Shown here: piece by piece, positions 42,785-56,151 of the stretch | How the letters are laid out: each line of letters opens with the position of its first letter | Position numbering within the stretch: the stretch's first letter is position 1 | Source of the DNA: Endocalyx cinctus | Lineage: Eukaryota; Ascomycota; Sordariomycetes; Amphisphaeriales; Apiosporaceae | DNA: 64,000 nucleotides | Direction of reading: 5' to 3' | Assembly: GCA_001600455.1 (NCBI GenBank) | Contig: BCKC01000005.1 | Coordinates: 2,046,001-2,110,000 of the forward strand | Translations under genes and position numbers: made by a program | The notes under the pieces: generated by a model | Database searches by the model: none | The model's input: the letters and a program-made list of their open reading frames with translations, nothing else | What the model was told of the DNA's origin: nothing

Positions 42785-45700
42785 TTAAGCACCGTCGACG
42801 TCGGCCGGGCGCGTGCCGAGTCGCTGAAAGCCGATAAGAACGTCCTTGTCGACGTTAGCAAGCCAGTTTTCCTGAAAGACGTGTTCGCCTCCAACGCTCT
42901 GCGCAAGCTGCTGGAGCTTCTCTTTGACGAAGGGGAGCGACTGGACGTTGTTCACGACATCGGATTGGTAAAATTTACGCTCGATTATATCCTTCGGAGT
43001 ATCCCATTCGGTTGGCTGAATGTCTGCAGCCGTGCAGCAGATATCAAACTCCGGGTTCTCGTCGTCAGTCAAGATCTGCGACAGCACGCTCGTCCACATG
43101 CCGAAATAGTCTTGCAGCTGCGAGAGGACGAGATTATGCATCGGCTGCGGAAGCTCTAGCACGCGCGTAAGTCCAAGTAAGTTGAGCTTCTGGCGAAAGA
43201 TATCCGCCATGCTGTCAAAAGATAGGAACCATTCTGCGCTGAGCCAGCTCCATACCGACTCCAGCGGCCCCAGCGATGCCAAAAGTTCTCCGAAGAGTGC
43301 AGGATCGATAGTGGCGATGCGTGCAAGAATAGAAAAATAGTCACAAAGGACTACGCTACTCAGTCGACTTGGTCTTCTTCTAGGACCAGACGTTTGATGT
43401 GCCTCGTAAGAATCGTGGATCCCCTCGAAGATCTTGGTCAGGAAGCCTGCCTCCATCAAATCACGTATGACTATTTGCAGGCCTTGAACGCCTCCCAGAT
43501 CATATGATAGTCGAATCATTCTCTCGGAAAATTTAATTACCATTCTTACTAGTTCGCGCTCTTTTGATTCCAATGAGGCCGAGAGTGCTTGGAATACAGG
43601 TTGTCGGTATCGGTCTTCTAGTATTGTCTCCTGGCCCAACGTGATATAACAGCCTAAGATAGCCATCGTGGGAGTAGTGTGTTCTTTACCCTCAATTAAA
43701 TGTTTTATAGCAGTGCCAGAAAGGTCCAAGAGTGTAGGTGACAACGGAGGTGCACTTTGTTGCATGATACTCAACCATAGATGTAATGCCTCTTCACTCA
43801 GATAGAGGTATAGATCTGAGTTTTCCTGTGTGGCCTCTGCGATCAACGGAAACATTATGGGATGATACTTTTGGGATTGGGTCTTCATAGACGTGACCAA
43901 GGTCTGCATGATAGCCAAGACAGACTGCTTCATCATGAAGTTAAGCTCTCCAGCTGAGCTCCAGATAGCAGGGAGTGCATCCATGACGAAGTCGCCAAAC
44001 TGAGAAACATAAGTATCCATGCGTGCTATAATACTCCGGGTCGTCTCCAAGATTGCTAATTTCGACTCGTCGATTTCGACCGTCGCGAGCAAGTTGATAA
44101 GCTCCTTCAATACATCGGAAGCAAACGGGAGAAACAATTCCCCGTCAAATTCAAGCTCGTCAGCCACATGCTTAAGTTGTCTCGCGGCTGTTATGCGTAC
44201 GACAAGGTCGTTACTTGGATCCGCCGCGTTAAGAAAATGTCGGAAGATCTCATAAATCAGCGGACGCATTTCCTTGGAAACACTGACGACTACCCACTGA
44301 CTCAGAAGAATAGCGATACGACGCCGCAGTATCTGGCAAAGATGTCCAGTCCGCTGTGCATCCGGCGCTACTGTGGATCGCAGTACAGGCTCAAAATCGA
44401 ATTCCTGTGCGACAACTGGAGCCGACAGACCCATGGCTGTATATACCGCCTCTTTAGCGGTAATATCGAGATTGGGGTTTTGAATCGTTTGGAAGTACGA
44501 CAAGAGGGGTTGGAGTAAAAGGTGTTTGTATTGTGTGAGGATGTCAAGGAATAATTTTTCAGCGCATGGTCTGACTTCCCACTCATAAGCATTTCCCTGG
44601 CTTTCCTCTTGCTGCTCCCATTCTTCGGGCTCTTCTTCCCACGCTTCCAAATCTACCTTGCGAAAGACAAAGAGGTGGGTGATGATAGTGTTAGCCATCT
44701 GCACTACGAGATCGTCCTTGAAAAATTCACTCTTAACAAAATCAATGGCCTGCTTCTGCTCTAGTATATCCTCCTTGGAGCGGTACTTGATTGTATGTCG
44801 TGGGCGATGTACCATTCTTATACAAGCCCTCATTAATAACAAGCCTTTGAGAGCAATCCTCTCCATGAGAGGTCCCTCGGCCCGAGCTTTGTCATCGCCG
44901 GCCGACGATTGACGAATTCCGGCAGATTTATGGAAGTCTTGAGCAAATTTAGCCACCAGATCCCAGTATGCACGACTAAGATCTATGGAGTTTGGCAGAG
45001 CAGCAAAACTTGGAGCATGATCATCAGCCATAGAAACGTGGAGTTTAGTGAACTGTATAAGATGCTTTCCTATCAGCTTTTCGATTTGGGGATCTGGTAT
45101 CTGCGCGCCTTGGGTGACATAGTTGAGAAACTGGCCGAACTGTGTTTGAGAAAAGGCCCATACTTGCTGGACGGTCTTATCCTTGTGCGGGTATTTGTAT
45201 CCCACTAATAATAATTGGCGAAGAATTCTGAAGGTAGTAAGGCTATTCTCTATCGCCAAGAGAGCTTCATCTCGATTTCCACTAGCAGTTGTTAAGAATG
45301 ACTGCCAAATTGTCGTCTTTGCCTCGTAAATCCCTCCAAGGATGTAGACAAGCTCTGGGGTGACCGACTGAAGAGCAGTCTGTGACTTGCGCAAACGCGC
45401 GGTTCCAAGCTCTTTTACTATACGTAGTAAAAGAAGGAGAGCACCAGCTAGATGAGATTGGTTACCATCCTTTGTCGTACGTAAAAGGTCCATGAGGTTG
45501 TTCAAAGGATCAGGCCAATCCTGGGGGAAGTCAATGCGAACGATTTTTGCGACGACGAGAGCATTGTGTAAGGCAAGCTGTTTATCATTTTCCTTTACTG
45601 TTCCTTGAAATAGGTTGGATCTTATCGCATGTTTCTCGGCCGGTTGAATCGCATTTTTGGCCAAAGCATGACGCCAGAATTTATCGATGCCATTCTTTAG

Positions 45701-45984
45701 TTGAATCACCGCTAGGAATCTGATCTCTCGTGGCATGTTGTTATCAAGAAATACTGTCTGATTTATAAAAGATATTAGCGAAGGTATTCAAGAAGTCAAT
45801 CAACGGATATCCAGCACACCTGCAGAGCTGGGAAGTACTCTGAATTAGATTCCCATGATGATAGCTGTTGACCAGCAGCTTGCCGCTTGCCATAATCTTG
45901 AGAAGATGCAGACTGTAAAGTGCGACAAAGCTCGACTCGACTTAAAGGGTTGGCAGCGCCGGGAACCTCGATGGCGAAATTCAT
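42785..45984 (-). CDS. KAP120: Kap120-type importin beta (importin-11 homologue)
   Basis: Karyopherin that carries cargo through the nuclear pore under Ran control; the yeast Kap120 and animal importin-11 form one orthologous group. Two exons, 45984-45820 and 45757-42785, encode 1045 residues. The importin-beta N-terminal domain spans the intron: exon 1 gives the first HEAT helices (SRVELCRTLQSASSQDYG ... YFPALQ) and exon 2 begins TVFLDNNMPREIRFLAVIQL and KNGIDKFWR, the most conserved block of the family. Helical HEAT repeats continue to the end, including an acidic EAWEEEPEEWEQQEE loop near residue 440, typical of Kap120/importin-11. The intron is 62 bp, phase 0. Length matches yeast Kap120 (1032). 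Confidence 0.93.
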
Positions 45985-46941
45985 TTTTCCCTAGAGAAAA
46001 CGCGTCGTAAAGACGCGACAAACCGATTTACAACAGGGCGAAATAGTCTCGGCGCAAACAATAAACTTGGATCTTCGAAGGATAACTACTCGTGGTGCAA
46101 TAAAAGCTTAGAAGGTAAAAGTAACCGAATATGGATCTTTTACGTATGAATTTGAATAAGAACCTTGGTGATTTATAGTAGGATAGGTGAACGAAGTGAC
46201 AACGCGGGGCAATAATGTTTTTTTTGTGCGATATCTTCTTTGGGCGCTTTATTCTAGACTACCCCGCTATATTTGATCTCTACTAGGGACATAGGTACCT
46301 AATGCGGGTCAATCACCATGCTAGAAACGACCTCACCTCCCTTACCCTCCACCCTCTATAGTAACTACTTAAGTATTTATAACCTGATATCTTTGAACTA
46401 TGTGAAAATCCATGGATATCTTCAGAGGCTGAAGAGATATTGGTTGGCGATGTTGGAAATAGAAATATATATATACACTATAAGTATTATAACTTTGCTA
46501 AACACTTATTACGTAGCATATGTATAGGTAAACTGACGAAATGATCACTAGCTTGTGATTGTGCTGTCTACTGTGTATTGTTCAGATGAACAAAGATGAG
46601 CACTTTTGAAGATTTTCACCCGCTCACGTTTATTGTCATAATTACAAGCAGAGTATTCATGTAGTCGAGTAGAGTGTTTGGTCGCCCCCTCTATATATGT
46701 GTGACTCTAATATAATCCTCACTCATTCCAATATCCCGCAAACCATGCTTAAGATCATGCCACACCTGGATAAAAATCAGATAGCCACCCATGTAATACC
46801 TAAATAATAGGTAGGAACAAATGTCCATAAGTTTCTCAACAATCAAAATGCCTTCCCCCAGACTCCATAAATCATATAGGCGATACCATTCTACTAATTG
46901 AAGTACCGGCCATGAATCCTACTAGTTACGCAGAATATTCA
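45985..46941. other. Intergenic spacer
   Basis: About 960 bp between the KAP120 start and the 3' end of the Zn2Cys6 gene, both on the minus strand. It is AT-rich; no gene supported. Confidence 0.45.
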
Positions 46942-49079
46942 TTAGTCCGAATATACATTAAGAAGACCAGGCCAGTTGCCCCCCTGGTCCCATACCTGTC
47001 CTCCCATCTGACCCATTCCGTGGAAATCGAAGCCGAAGTCCGGAAGAGGGACTTGTCCGTTAGCTCCGAAACTGTTCGTCATACCAGCCCAGGATTCGGC
47101 GTCCGAGCTGCTAGATCGATCGCTGCCACCACCCCGTTGAGGCGTCAGGTAGTCCCTGGTGACCGAGCGTATCTCTTCGCCGATCCTCCTCGAAAGGGGC
47201 CAGATCTCCCCGTGCTCAGCGAGGATCTGCATGAGCAAGTTGATCTTTTCTCGATATACCAAAGAATCTAAGCCCAGGAATACGCACGCGTCGAGATAGG
47301 TCAGGGCCACCCGTAGGATTGCCTCGCTGATGAGAGCGCGGAGGTTCTTCACCGGGAACGGGTATCGGAATAAATCGCAGAAGCCGTTGGCAGCTTGTAT
47401 CTCCGGCGGTTGGGGGCTCCAGCCGTACTTTTTAACGGCCTGCCCTTTCGGGTCGGGACCGCTTGCAGGTCCAAGGGGAAAATATTGTCCGAGTTCGAGA
47501 CCTTGCCGAGATACCGACTGTCTGAGTCTTAATCGATTTCTAATTTTGCTGTTAGTCACGATGCGGCCTGTGTATAAGTAGATCGTACGAAGACTTACAT
47601 ATGCGCTAGCGCAACTGCGTGGAAGAGTAGGATATCTACCGTGCCATTTTGGTTGACGACGTCCATCTTCCATCTGGGCACTCTCCGCAACCAGTCGCAA
47701 ATTCGAGAGTCGGCTCTTTCGAATAACTCTGAAGGTTTATCGCGTTCCAAGGCGCAATAGGGTAGTACGAGCTCGTTTTGTATTTTACACATATCAATAA
47801 GCAGGGCCCAAGTTGAGGGCTTCGGTATTTCTTGCCCGAGATTGGCATGTATATTGAATTGATGTTGTGACACCGGCTGCGGTATTGCCTATATTATTGT
47901 AAGCATTGTTCGACACGATAATAACTCCAATAGTGACGGGCATAAATCCAACTCTCCGCATTCGAACTGTTTCTTCCGGGGGAGGGGAGGGGCGTGAGTC
48001 AAACTGCACTTACACCTAGTTCGTACTCCCATTCCTCGCACGGAATGTCAACGTCGTGATCAGAATCCAGCAGAGGCACATTCGTGCCTTTCCAAATAGC
48101 ATCCCGGCAAATTAAGCACCACCACGTCCTCCGATAGCTCTCTGCGAGGACGGGGTTCGCTTCCTGGGCGGCAAATGTCCGACGGTTCATCCCGATTCCC
48201 ACCGCCATTGATTCGGCCAGAGAGGCCCAACCGCCGTGAAGCTCCTCCTTGATCTCGCCGAGGGCGGCACCGCTCAATACGATGAGGCCTTGAACAGACT
48301 GCGGCGTAAAAGGCAACGACGCGCAAGCCGCCGAAAAAGCTTCGTCTCTCAGCGTATCCGACGAGACTTGGTCCGTGTATAAAGAACCGCAGAATCTGAC
48401 CACCGAGTTGAGAAATCGATACGATTCCGGATTTAAGGCGGCTTGTTGTAAGAAGAAGTCTTTTGGCGGCAAACACGGAAAACCGGGGTGTGCGTTTTTG
48501 AAATATAAATCCAACAGCAGCTCATCCTCGCTGGTAGCTGAGGTTGACGACTGACTCATCAAATCTAAATTCCAGTCAGGTAGTCGATGGTTAATCACTG
48601 AGTTAGGACCGTGGGGAACTGTAGATTTCGATGATGAGGAGAACAGAGGGCCAGGAGTTATCACCGGCGGCTTATCTGATATCAAGCTTCGCTCTTTGGG
48701 ATCTCGAATGCCTCGTCTTGATTTAGCGTAAAAGCAAGGTTTCTTCTCTAATTGGCATCGCTTGCAAGCAGGCATCGTAGCATCACACCTGACACTATAA
48801 AATAACTTTCAGCCATTATTCAACAAGGCGTAGAAATAACTCTTTATCAATCAAATATCCATGAGGGAATTTCTGAACGGGGTCGAAAGGAAAAAAAAAA
48901 AAAAAAGTACCAAGATTCGATTCTGAAGGTTGAAAGACATACTGTTTGCTACGACATTGGACGCATGCCACAGACGCCCGAACGCTTGCCTTGGACCGGC
49001 TATTACCTTTGTATTTTGGTGTTTCGGGAGATGAAGGATTGGATGGCTGTCGGCCATCATGGTCTGCTTCTTGACCCAT
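46942..49079 (-). CDS. Zn2Cys6 fungal transcription factor
   Basis: Nuclear binuclear-zinc-cluster regulator with a fungal-specific transcription factor domain. Four exons: 49079-48943, 48794-48014, 47888-47599 and 47548-46942, total 604 residues. The zinc cluster uses Cys39, Cys42, Cys49, Cys56, Cys59 and Cys66 with spacing 2-6-6-2-6. Intron 1 falls inside the cluster, between Cys42 and Cys49, and only the first of two in-frame acceptors six bases apart gives correct spacing. The middle domain (about 120-450) includes ESYRRTWWCLICRDA and DVDIPCEEWEYELGAIP, the characteristic Fungal_trans core. The C-terminus is Gly, Ser and Gln-rich and likely activating. The target pathway is unknown. The nearest neighbour is KAP120, so it does not clearly belong to a metabolic cluster. 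Confidence 0.88.
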
Positions 49080-51248
49080 GGGTCGGTGGGTTCGCTAGTG
49101 ACAGTCAATAATGATAATAGTAAAGCTATGTAGAATCGCGTAAGACATCAGGCGCGTCTCCGTTATGACGAACTAATGACGATGGTATGATGACTCTGGA
49201 GTAAAGTGAGGTCTAGACAGGACGAATGCTCAAGATTGGAGGTAAGACACTATTATATTACTACTAATTTGGAGCTGAAGATCCCTGATATCTACCCGCC
49301 TGCTTATTATCTGTGCTGGACCAATCTTATGGCACATTACTGAAGCAGGGGTATTGTGTTCCAATGCCCAAAATTTCACGACGTCAGAGGTAAGAAAGGG
49401 TTATACTTGGTAGTCTCTGAAAAGCGAGCTCATCAGGTGCAATTTTCAACCGAGAGTCTAACCAGTAGAGAAAGAATATTTACGTGTCGTACTAACCTAG
49501 AGTAATAGGGGTGGATTACTGGAGGGGTCCTGATAAGAGGGTCTTATTATGAGGTGCATATGTAGATGTCGGTACGTTAACGGCCACGGGACAGAGGGCG
49601 CCAACCCGCTCTTTGAGCTGGTCAGGGACACTGGTCAGGGACGCTGGTTTAAAATATCAAATGTATTGACAATTTGATCTCATTGCTGACTCGCCATTCA
49701 TTGCCAATGTTACCTAAAGCAGCGGAACGAGGTAGCATTGGAGTGGGAAGGGGTGAGATTTTTCAGTGTATAAAGCGGTCTGCGGTCTAGAAGGTTTAGC
49801 GGGCTCAGCCACCGTTGGTTCAACTGGCACAACCTAGACATACATATAGAGACATGGAAATGAAAACCTCAGGACTTTCGGGTTCTGCGTCAATAATTTT
49901 TTTCACATGTTCTTATTGGTATGTATGTGAGGACTTAGGGAATATCTACGTTTATCATACCAGCAGAGATAGTTTTTACTCACGTATGGAGAATAAAGAT
50001 GGAAATACGATTGAGTAATGATAATAAAAAGAAAGGTAAGATGGGATGAGGAGGCTTGAAATATGTCGACTGATTTCTCCACCTCCATCTTAGACCCTAG
50101 TAATCTAATGCAATTCCGACTTTTTCACGTAATCACGGTGAATCTAAAACACGAGACAGGGGTTTGCTGATGTAGGTATAATGTGCACTTTTTCTCTTTT
50201 TTTTTTTTTTTTTAATGCATATAATAATATGACGAGTAAAATGGTAATGAAATACGAGTTGAAGTTCTTATTCTCGCATACGTGTGATACCCTGCTTCAA
50301 TAAATTGTGTAACTATTGAGTGGTGTCAGCATGAATTATGGACAAAGACTGATGACCTGATGAAGAGATGCTATAATACTACCTAAATAGATGATGCATA
50401 TGTAAATTACCAGTTTAAGCTTAGATAAAGCTGAGGACAAGAACTCTTCGCAGGGGGGTTAAGAGGCCTGTTCGAGAGCTGAAAATATAAACAATTCAAT
50501 TGGCGGTTAAAAGTACCAGCTTTGGGTAAACCTTACCTAGATACGCCATATGCATGTACATTTACGCTTCGTCTTGGAAAAATCAACGGGGCTGCCGATT
50601 CTATTCTGAAGTTCCGGAATGAAAGAAGAATAGCGTGTCATCACCATACATACAACCTTGGAATCAAGATATTGCCAGTGTTTGCCATAACGTATAGGGA
50701 AACGGTATAGTAAACTATGTACATATACGTACAAAAACAACTTGGATGATATCCATGGATATTAAGGATTCCGTCTATCAGCCCTACGATCCATGATAGA
50801 CTAGCTTTATAGACTAGTAGATGAATTACCGTTCTACTATCGTTGTGGACACCGTTGTACTGGATTTTATATGGAATTAGTTAATGGAGGAATATGTAAG
50901 CAGTTAGTTATACATATATGTCCAGTATACATAAAGCTGTATCTTTTACATAAATTTTCTAGAAATATACAGACATTAACACTAGAACTCACATCGATTC
51001 TCCAGAAGTATGCATTGGCATCTTGAGAATACCCACTACCAGACCAAGATACCATACACAGTAGTATGTGGATACGCGCCATGCAGAATTCTGCTCAGAC
51101 GATCAATCCCTAAAAGAGTACGTTTAGGGCGGGATAGAATACGGATGGGAGGTTACGAATATAAGGGATTACTCTGTTACTCGGACGGAAGATGCCTATT
51201 AATAAAATCATATTTATAAATTATTTATCCAAGAGCTTTAAAGAGACC

Positions 51249-51280
<32 letters not shown>

Positions 51281-51298
51281 AGAGAGAGAGAGAGAGAG
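51249..51298. repeat. A31 tract followed by (AG)n
   Basis: An uninterrupted A run passes directly into about ten AG units. Confidence 0.85.
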
Positions 51299-51599
51299 CA
51301 ATAGAGGCAAAAGATTTATAAAAGAACCAATAGAAATATAAGGTGATTATTGTTACAGCATCGTATGAGGATACTGGCGGGGTCCAGTAATGTTAAACAG
51401 AGTACCTTTCTTCAACTTAAGACCCTTCGATAAATATACCGATAGATATGCAGATTAATTCAGTCAATTCCAACATTTATACATAAATCTAATAATGTAC
51501 ATATGAATAAATTCATCAATGGATCGTGCACAACCTTGGAAATGGATATTCCCCAATCAGGTGACTTAAAGGTCGACCGAGCCGAGCGTCGACGGGTCT

Positions 51600-51620
51600 A
51601 ACCTTGGAAATTCCAAGGTT
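51600..51620. promoter_or_regulatory. Perfect palindrome aaccttggaa-a-ttccaaggtt
   Basis: The 21-base element has 10-bp arms around one base, and the same half-site occurs again at 51532-51541. It lies about 360 bp upstream of the PEX2 start, where a dimeric regulator could bind. Confidence 0.45.
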
Positions 51621-51977
51621 GTCAGCTTGCGTAAAAAAAAGTAACCTCGGCACAATGCTAGTATAACTATACGACAGCTAATAAGTAACTTCTCAGCTCT
51701 CTGAGCCTCTAATTCTAATAATCCTTCCCCGCTAATCCCTACAAACGTACACTATAAATTTAACCTAGTGCAGTTATATTTCCGATCCTACTTTGAGCCC
51801 CAATAGACGTCACGTCTTTATAAATAATAATACCTATTTCATCAATGTATACTATTAATTTGTTATGAAAACTAATGACATATCCAAAATTTATGTGTAA
51901 TTGACTACAACGCCTGCTAGGATATCGCGACGATTTGTTATATGTGGCTGCTGAGATAAGATCATGAGAAATCAACA

Positions 51978-53399
51978 ATGAGTTCCACAAACTTCGCCCA
52001 AGCCCAGCAACGATTAGCTGCACGTCGACAAGCGCGGGAACGAGAAGCTCAAGCGCGAATTGCAGCACAGCGCGAGGCCTCTCAAGCTTGGTCGCAAGTA
52101 TCACGACTACCCTTTCCTTTCAATCGACTCGGCACGAGCTCTCTTTCGGCCTGGGACACCATCTCATCCCGCGAGGGTACCAGACCTGCCTTTCGAGTAG
52201 GCCAAGTCGACGCCGAACTATTAGACGAGGACCTTATCGGCCAATTTCGGGACCAGATCACCGAAGCTTTGAAATATTTTGGTGGAAATATAAAGGATGA
52301 TTGGTCTGCCGAAATATTATTAGCTTTACGCGCTATTCTTTTCAAGCTCACCGTATGGGATCACGACGCGACCTACGGCGCTGCTCTACAAAATCTAAAG
52401 TATACCGACGCGAGACGAGACGGTCCGGTACTTGCACCACCGACTAGATGGCAGAAGACTCTTTACGGATTAATCACCGTGGGTGGGAAATACGGCTGGA
52501 CAAAATGGGAAAACTGGCTCCTGGATCAGGATAACGGCTTTGACGAGCCGACGCCACTAATGAGACGCTTGTCCAGAATTACGTCGAAAATAACGACGGT
52601 ACATTCTATGGCAGCGTTTGTTTCGTTTCTGGTTTTCTTGTTAAACGGCAGATATCGAACACTTTTAGACCGCATATTAAGGTTACGTCTAGCCGCGCCC
52701 ACAAGCCAAGTCAACAGGGAGATTTCTTTTGAATATCTGAACCGGCAGCTGGTTTGGCACGCATTCACGGAATTTTTACTCTTCGTCCTACCGTTGGTAG
52801 GGATCAACCGGTGGCGTCGGTGGCTCAGCCGCACTTGGAGAAAAACCAAAGAGATCATCAACGTGGGGGATTCTTCGAGCGACGGTAATAACGGTAAAAA
52901 CGGCGAGTACGCGTTTTTGCCCGAGAGAACGTGCGCCATATGCTACCAGGATCAAAACTCGGCAGTCTCTGAGACAGAAGTCCTAGCTGCCGCGGGATCC
53001 AGTGGCGTCGTGGGATCGGCGCAAACTGATATCACGAACCCTTACGAGACCATCCCGTGCGGTTGCATATACTGCTTCGTATGCGTTGCAACCAGGCTTG
53101 AGCGGGAGGAAGGCGAGGGCTGGACGTGCTTACGTTGTGGCGAGCTGGTGAAGGAGTGCAAACCTTGGAACGGCGACGTTCTGCAAGAGTCAACAAAATC
53201 AAATACCTCAACCAAGCACGTCGGATTCATCGACGATCCGCCAAGGGACTCTGAACCTGATGACGAAAGCGGATCTCCTCCTATCAGTGTCCAGCCAGGG
53301 GAAGGAGCCGAGCCAGACTTGAACGACAGTCCCGAAGCCACAGATTCGGAAATCTATGAGGAGGAAGAAGAGGGTGTAGATGACGACTTCGAAGAGTGA
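51978..53399 (+). CDS. PEX2: Pex2, peroxisomal RING-finger ubiquitin ligase
   Basis: Peroxin 2, a peroxisomal membrane E3 that with Pex10 and Pex12 ubiquitinates the import receptor Pex5 so it can be recycled. Intronless, 473 residues. The N-terminal region (about 60-290) matches the Pex2/Pex12 membrane domain: basic start, then DWSAEILLALRAILFKLTVWDH, KYGWTKWENWL, and two clear hydrophobic segments at about 208-230 and 258-278. The C-terminal RING finger runs from Cys319 (CAICYQDQ) through IPCGCIYCFVCV to the final CLRC pair near 384-387. An acidic, Asp/Glu-rich tail of about 60 residues follows. The long insertion between the first and second Cys pairs is Ser/Ala-rich. The start is the first in-frame ATG after a stop-containing leader. 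Confidence 0.93.
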   Translation: MSSTNFAQAQQRLAARRQAREREAQARIAAQREASQAWSQVSRLPFPFNRLGTSSLSAWDTISSREGTRPAFRVGQVDAELLDEDLIGQFRDQITEALKYFGGNIKDDWSAEILLALRAILFKLTVWDHDATYGAALQNLKYTDARRDGPVLAPPTRWQKTLYGLITVGGKYGWTKWENWLLDQDNGFDEPTPLMRRLSRITSKITTVHSMAAFVSFLVFLLNGRYRTLLDRILRLRLAAPTSQVNREISFEYLNRQLVWHAFTEFLLFVLPLVGINRWRRWLSRTWRKTKEIINVGDSSSDGNNGKNGEYAFLPERTCAICYQDQNSAVSETEVLAAAGSSGVVGSAQTDITNPYETIPCGCIYCFVCVATRLEREEGEGWTCLRCGELVKECKPWNGDVLQESTKSNTSTKHVGFIDDPPRDSEPDDESGSPPISVQPGEGAEPDLNDSPEATDSEIYEEEEEGVDDDFEE

Positions 53400-56151
53400 T
53401 ACCTCACCACCCGAGCCAAAAAGAGAGTCGGGGAAATTTTTTTTTAATACAGCGGCTAATACAGCGGCCACCTAAGGGTTAGGATGAACATGGGCCCTGC
53501 GTAATTGCAGATCACCATGATCATATTTTCCGCTGTTTGCTCCAATTCGCCCGTTCAACCCGAGAACCTTGAAGACTATTTAAATGTACAGTATTTGTAT
53601 TTTAATCTTAAATGCTAATCTTGAGCGATTAATTTCAGTCCGTTGAGACGTCGTGGGATGAATTTGTATCACCTTCCAGCTATGAAGGTACTATAATGAA
53701 TCGAGATGATGGCATTCCCGCGCATTGGAACGTTAGACTTAAGAGAAGCCTTTTGGTAGTTCATGGAGCTTAGATGACTACCGAAACTCCATTTTCACAC
53801 CGTCTCGCACTTCGCCGGTCAAGCCTACCTTCACTTCGTATAGCTAAGTCAGAAGGCTGCTTATGTGTATTATTGAATGTTGCGTCCAGACTGTTTTAGT
53901 GTAACGATGGGGGTGCATGCTTCTCAGGAGATCTAGACGCTGACAGATAGTAGAGTGGAAGGTATCCCAAGACAAAGTCTAGGTTGTTTGCACACGTTGA
54001 ATAGAGCCTTACCAAAGGTTAACAGCAACGAACGATTCCCGAGGGTTTCGTCCCTAACTCAATAGATGGGACAATTCTAAGAAAGGGACTTTTTGTTGAT
54101 CTCATTAAGAGCGGACTGAGGCGGAAAAAAAAAGTAATAATAACTCAGGTTGTTCTCGGAGTCATAATTCGTATCAGGAAAAGAGTTTCATGGCAAAAAA
54201 ATGCCACCGAGTCTTCAATTACTACTATCGGCTTTGCCTATTTACTTTTTTTCATCCCTTTCGTCTCCTTTTTGCTGCGCTCCCCGCCAACGTCATCATT
54301 TATGCTCTCTCGTCCTCTATCGCGCGAGGGTTAAGCGTCATATCGGCCAAATTACGGGAATACCGAAAAAAAAAAGACACAGTGGATAGGACCAACCAGA
54401 CCGGCATATTGATAGCCTACTAGGAAATTCTTACTGCCCCCGTCGCATTTCGAGAGATCAAGATCAAAGATAGAAAATTCACTACGCAAGTGGTGTTGAA
54501 GATTAGACGTATGGATCGATAAGAATATATAGCAAAACAATAGTTTTACATAACATGTCGTACTCCTCCTCACCCCTTTGTAATCTACAGAATATATGTA
54601 ATAATATATATATTTATCAAAAACAGAAGTCAAGTTTCTAGATAGTCTGACATCCCTAGATAGCTACGCATGCTAAAAAGGATGATCATTCCCAAAGTGT
54701 GATATTGTTTCAGCATAGTATATATATAAAATTATATATACATATATTGGATATACCCTTAGTAACCACCTCATCACGAATGATATCTTGGAAACCCTCC
54801 CCCAGAAGCGATCGTTTCCCTTTATGATATTTACAGATGACAGGGGAACATCGCATAAAATACTTCCAAAGTTAGATTTGATATTCTGACATTAGGTACC
54901 GAGTATAATAAAGTCTGATGGCTGCCAGGCTTATCTAGAGACGGGTTGATTATCCTCCATTCTTATGGATGGATAATATCGGAGAGTATATTCATCACGA
55001 CACGGGGTGAGTGCATGAAACCAATTGTTATTCCCCATGATACGAATAACTTGAATATTTTGGTATATTCATAGATATAATATAAATAAAACATCGTTAC
55101 TTGTCTTATTTTTGAGACTTATCGTCTCTGACGATCCAAATCTTTCAACCGCCTAATTTCATCTAATAATGATTTGAGTAAGTTAAGTATTCTATGTATT
55201 CTATGTAGTCTATGTATGCGTATATGTAAGTACAGCCATACGTAATTATGGAGACGATAGATCTTTTAGGTAATCCAAAAAAAGAATTACACGCGCCAAC
55301 CGCTCCTATCCTAGCTAATATCGGATCGGAGCTAAAACCACGACTTCGACACCTTTTCACGTGGGCCCCTTCGGGACAACGTAAATGGATGAGAAGTGGT
55401 TTTGACCTTTACTCACCGATAGAACTTCTTGTTTATGTACTTTTTGAGGTTCCCCTCCTCTCTTATAGACATAGTACTCCGAAAGTCTTCAGTTGAACGC
55501 GGGGATAGTCCCTATCGGGTCGTATCCATTGTTTGGCTTGGCTAGTTCCTTTTTTTTCTTCCTCTTCTTTGAGTTCTGTATATACCGGATTGAGTGAGAG
55601 ATAAATGAGACATACACGAAAAATAGGTAGATCACTTACTTTCACGTGCTTCAAACCTTTCAGCGTTTCACGTAAACTGACTGCTAGAGGGGTATCTTAG
55701 ATTATAACATCATATTTATTATTAATACATAATACCTAAGCTACGACATAATCGGATCAACCCGACTCCAATATCAACGACATCCCGAAACGCCTCCAGT
55801 TTACCTACCCCTCCATTATTTCCTTTGTCATCCCGGCTCCGATACACGAATTCATGACGAACGAGTAGAAATACCATAGACAGATAAATGAACATATCGT
55901 GTAGATTGTGATTATAGACGTTTTTATCACCTCTAGAATACACGCGTTCGCCTATCGGCACCATCACGCAATTTTAGCCAGAAAACACTCACGACCTTAA
56001 TGATTCTTTGAGCTACTCTTCGGAATAAGTCGGTATCGCAAGAGTAGATATAACCGGAGGAACAAACAGAGCAAACGAAGGGATTTAGGAAAGAAAATAA
56101 AATCAAACCGAAAGAGAGAAAGGACAAAGAGGGTGGTCAGAACAGAGGGTC
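53400..56151. other. Intergenic region
   Basis: 2.75 kb between two same-strand genes. AT-rich with scattered TA repeats near 54715-54750. Short frames lack convincing coding character. Confidence 0.45.

Larger units (their letters stand above)
49080..51977. other. Intergenic region
   Basis: 2.9 kb between divergent genes. It includes a doubled ggtcagggac sequence near 49620-49645, a T tract near 50197-50213, an A31-(AG)n repeat at 51249-51298, and a perfect palindrome at 51600-51620. No supported gene. Confidence 0.5.

Noticed and set aside
48851..49108. Alternative upstream start and frame for the Zn2Cys6 gene
   Set aside because: It is out of frame with the zinc cluster; the ATG at 49079 reads directly into Cys39.
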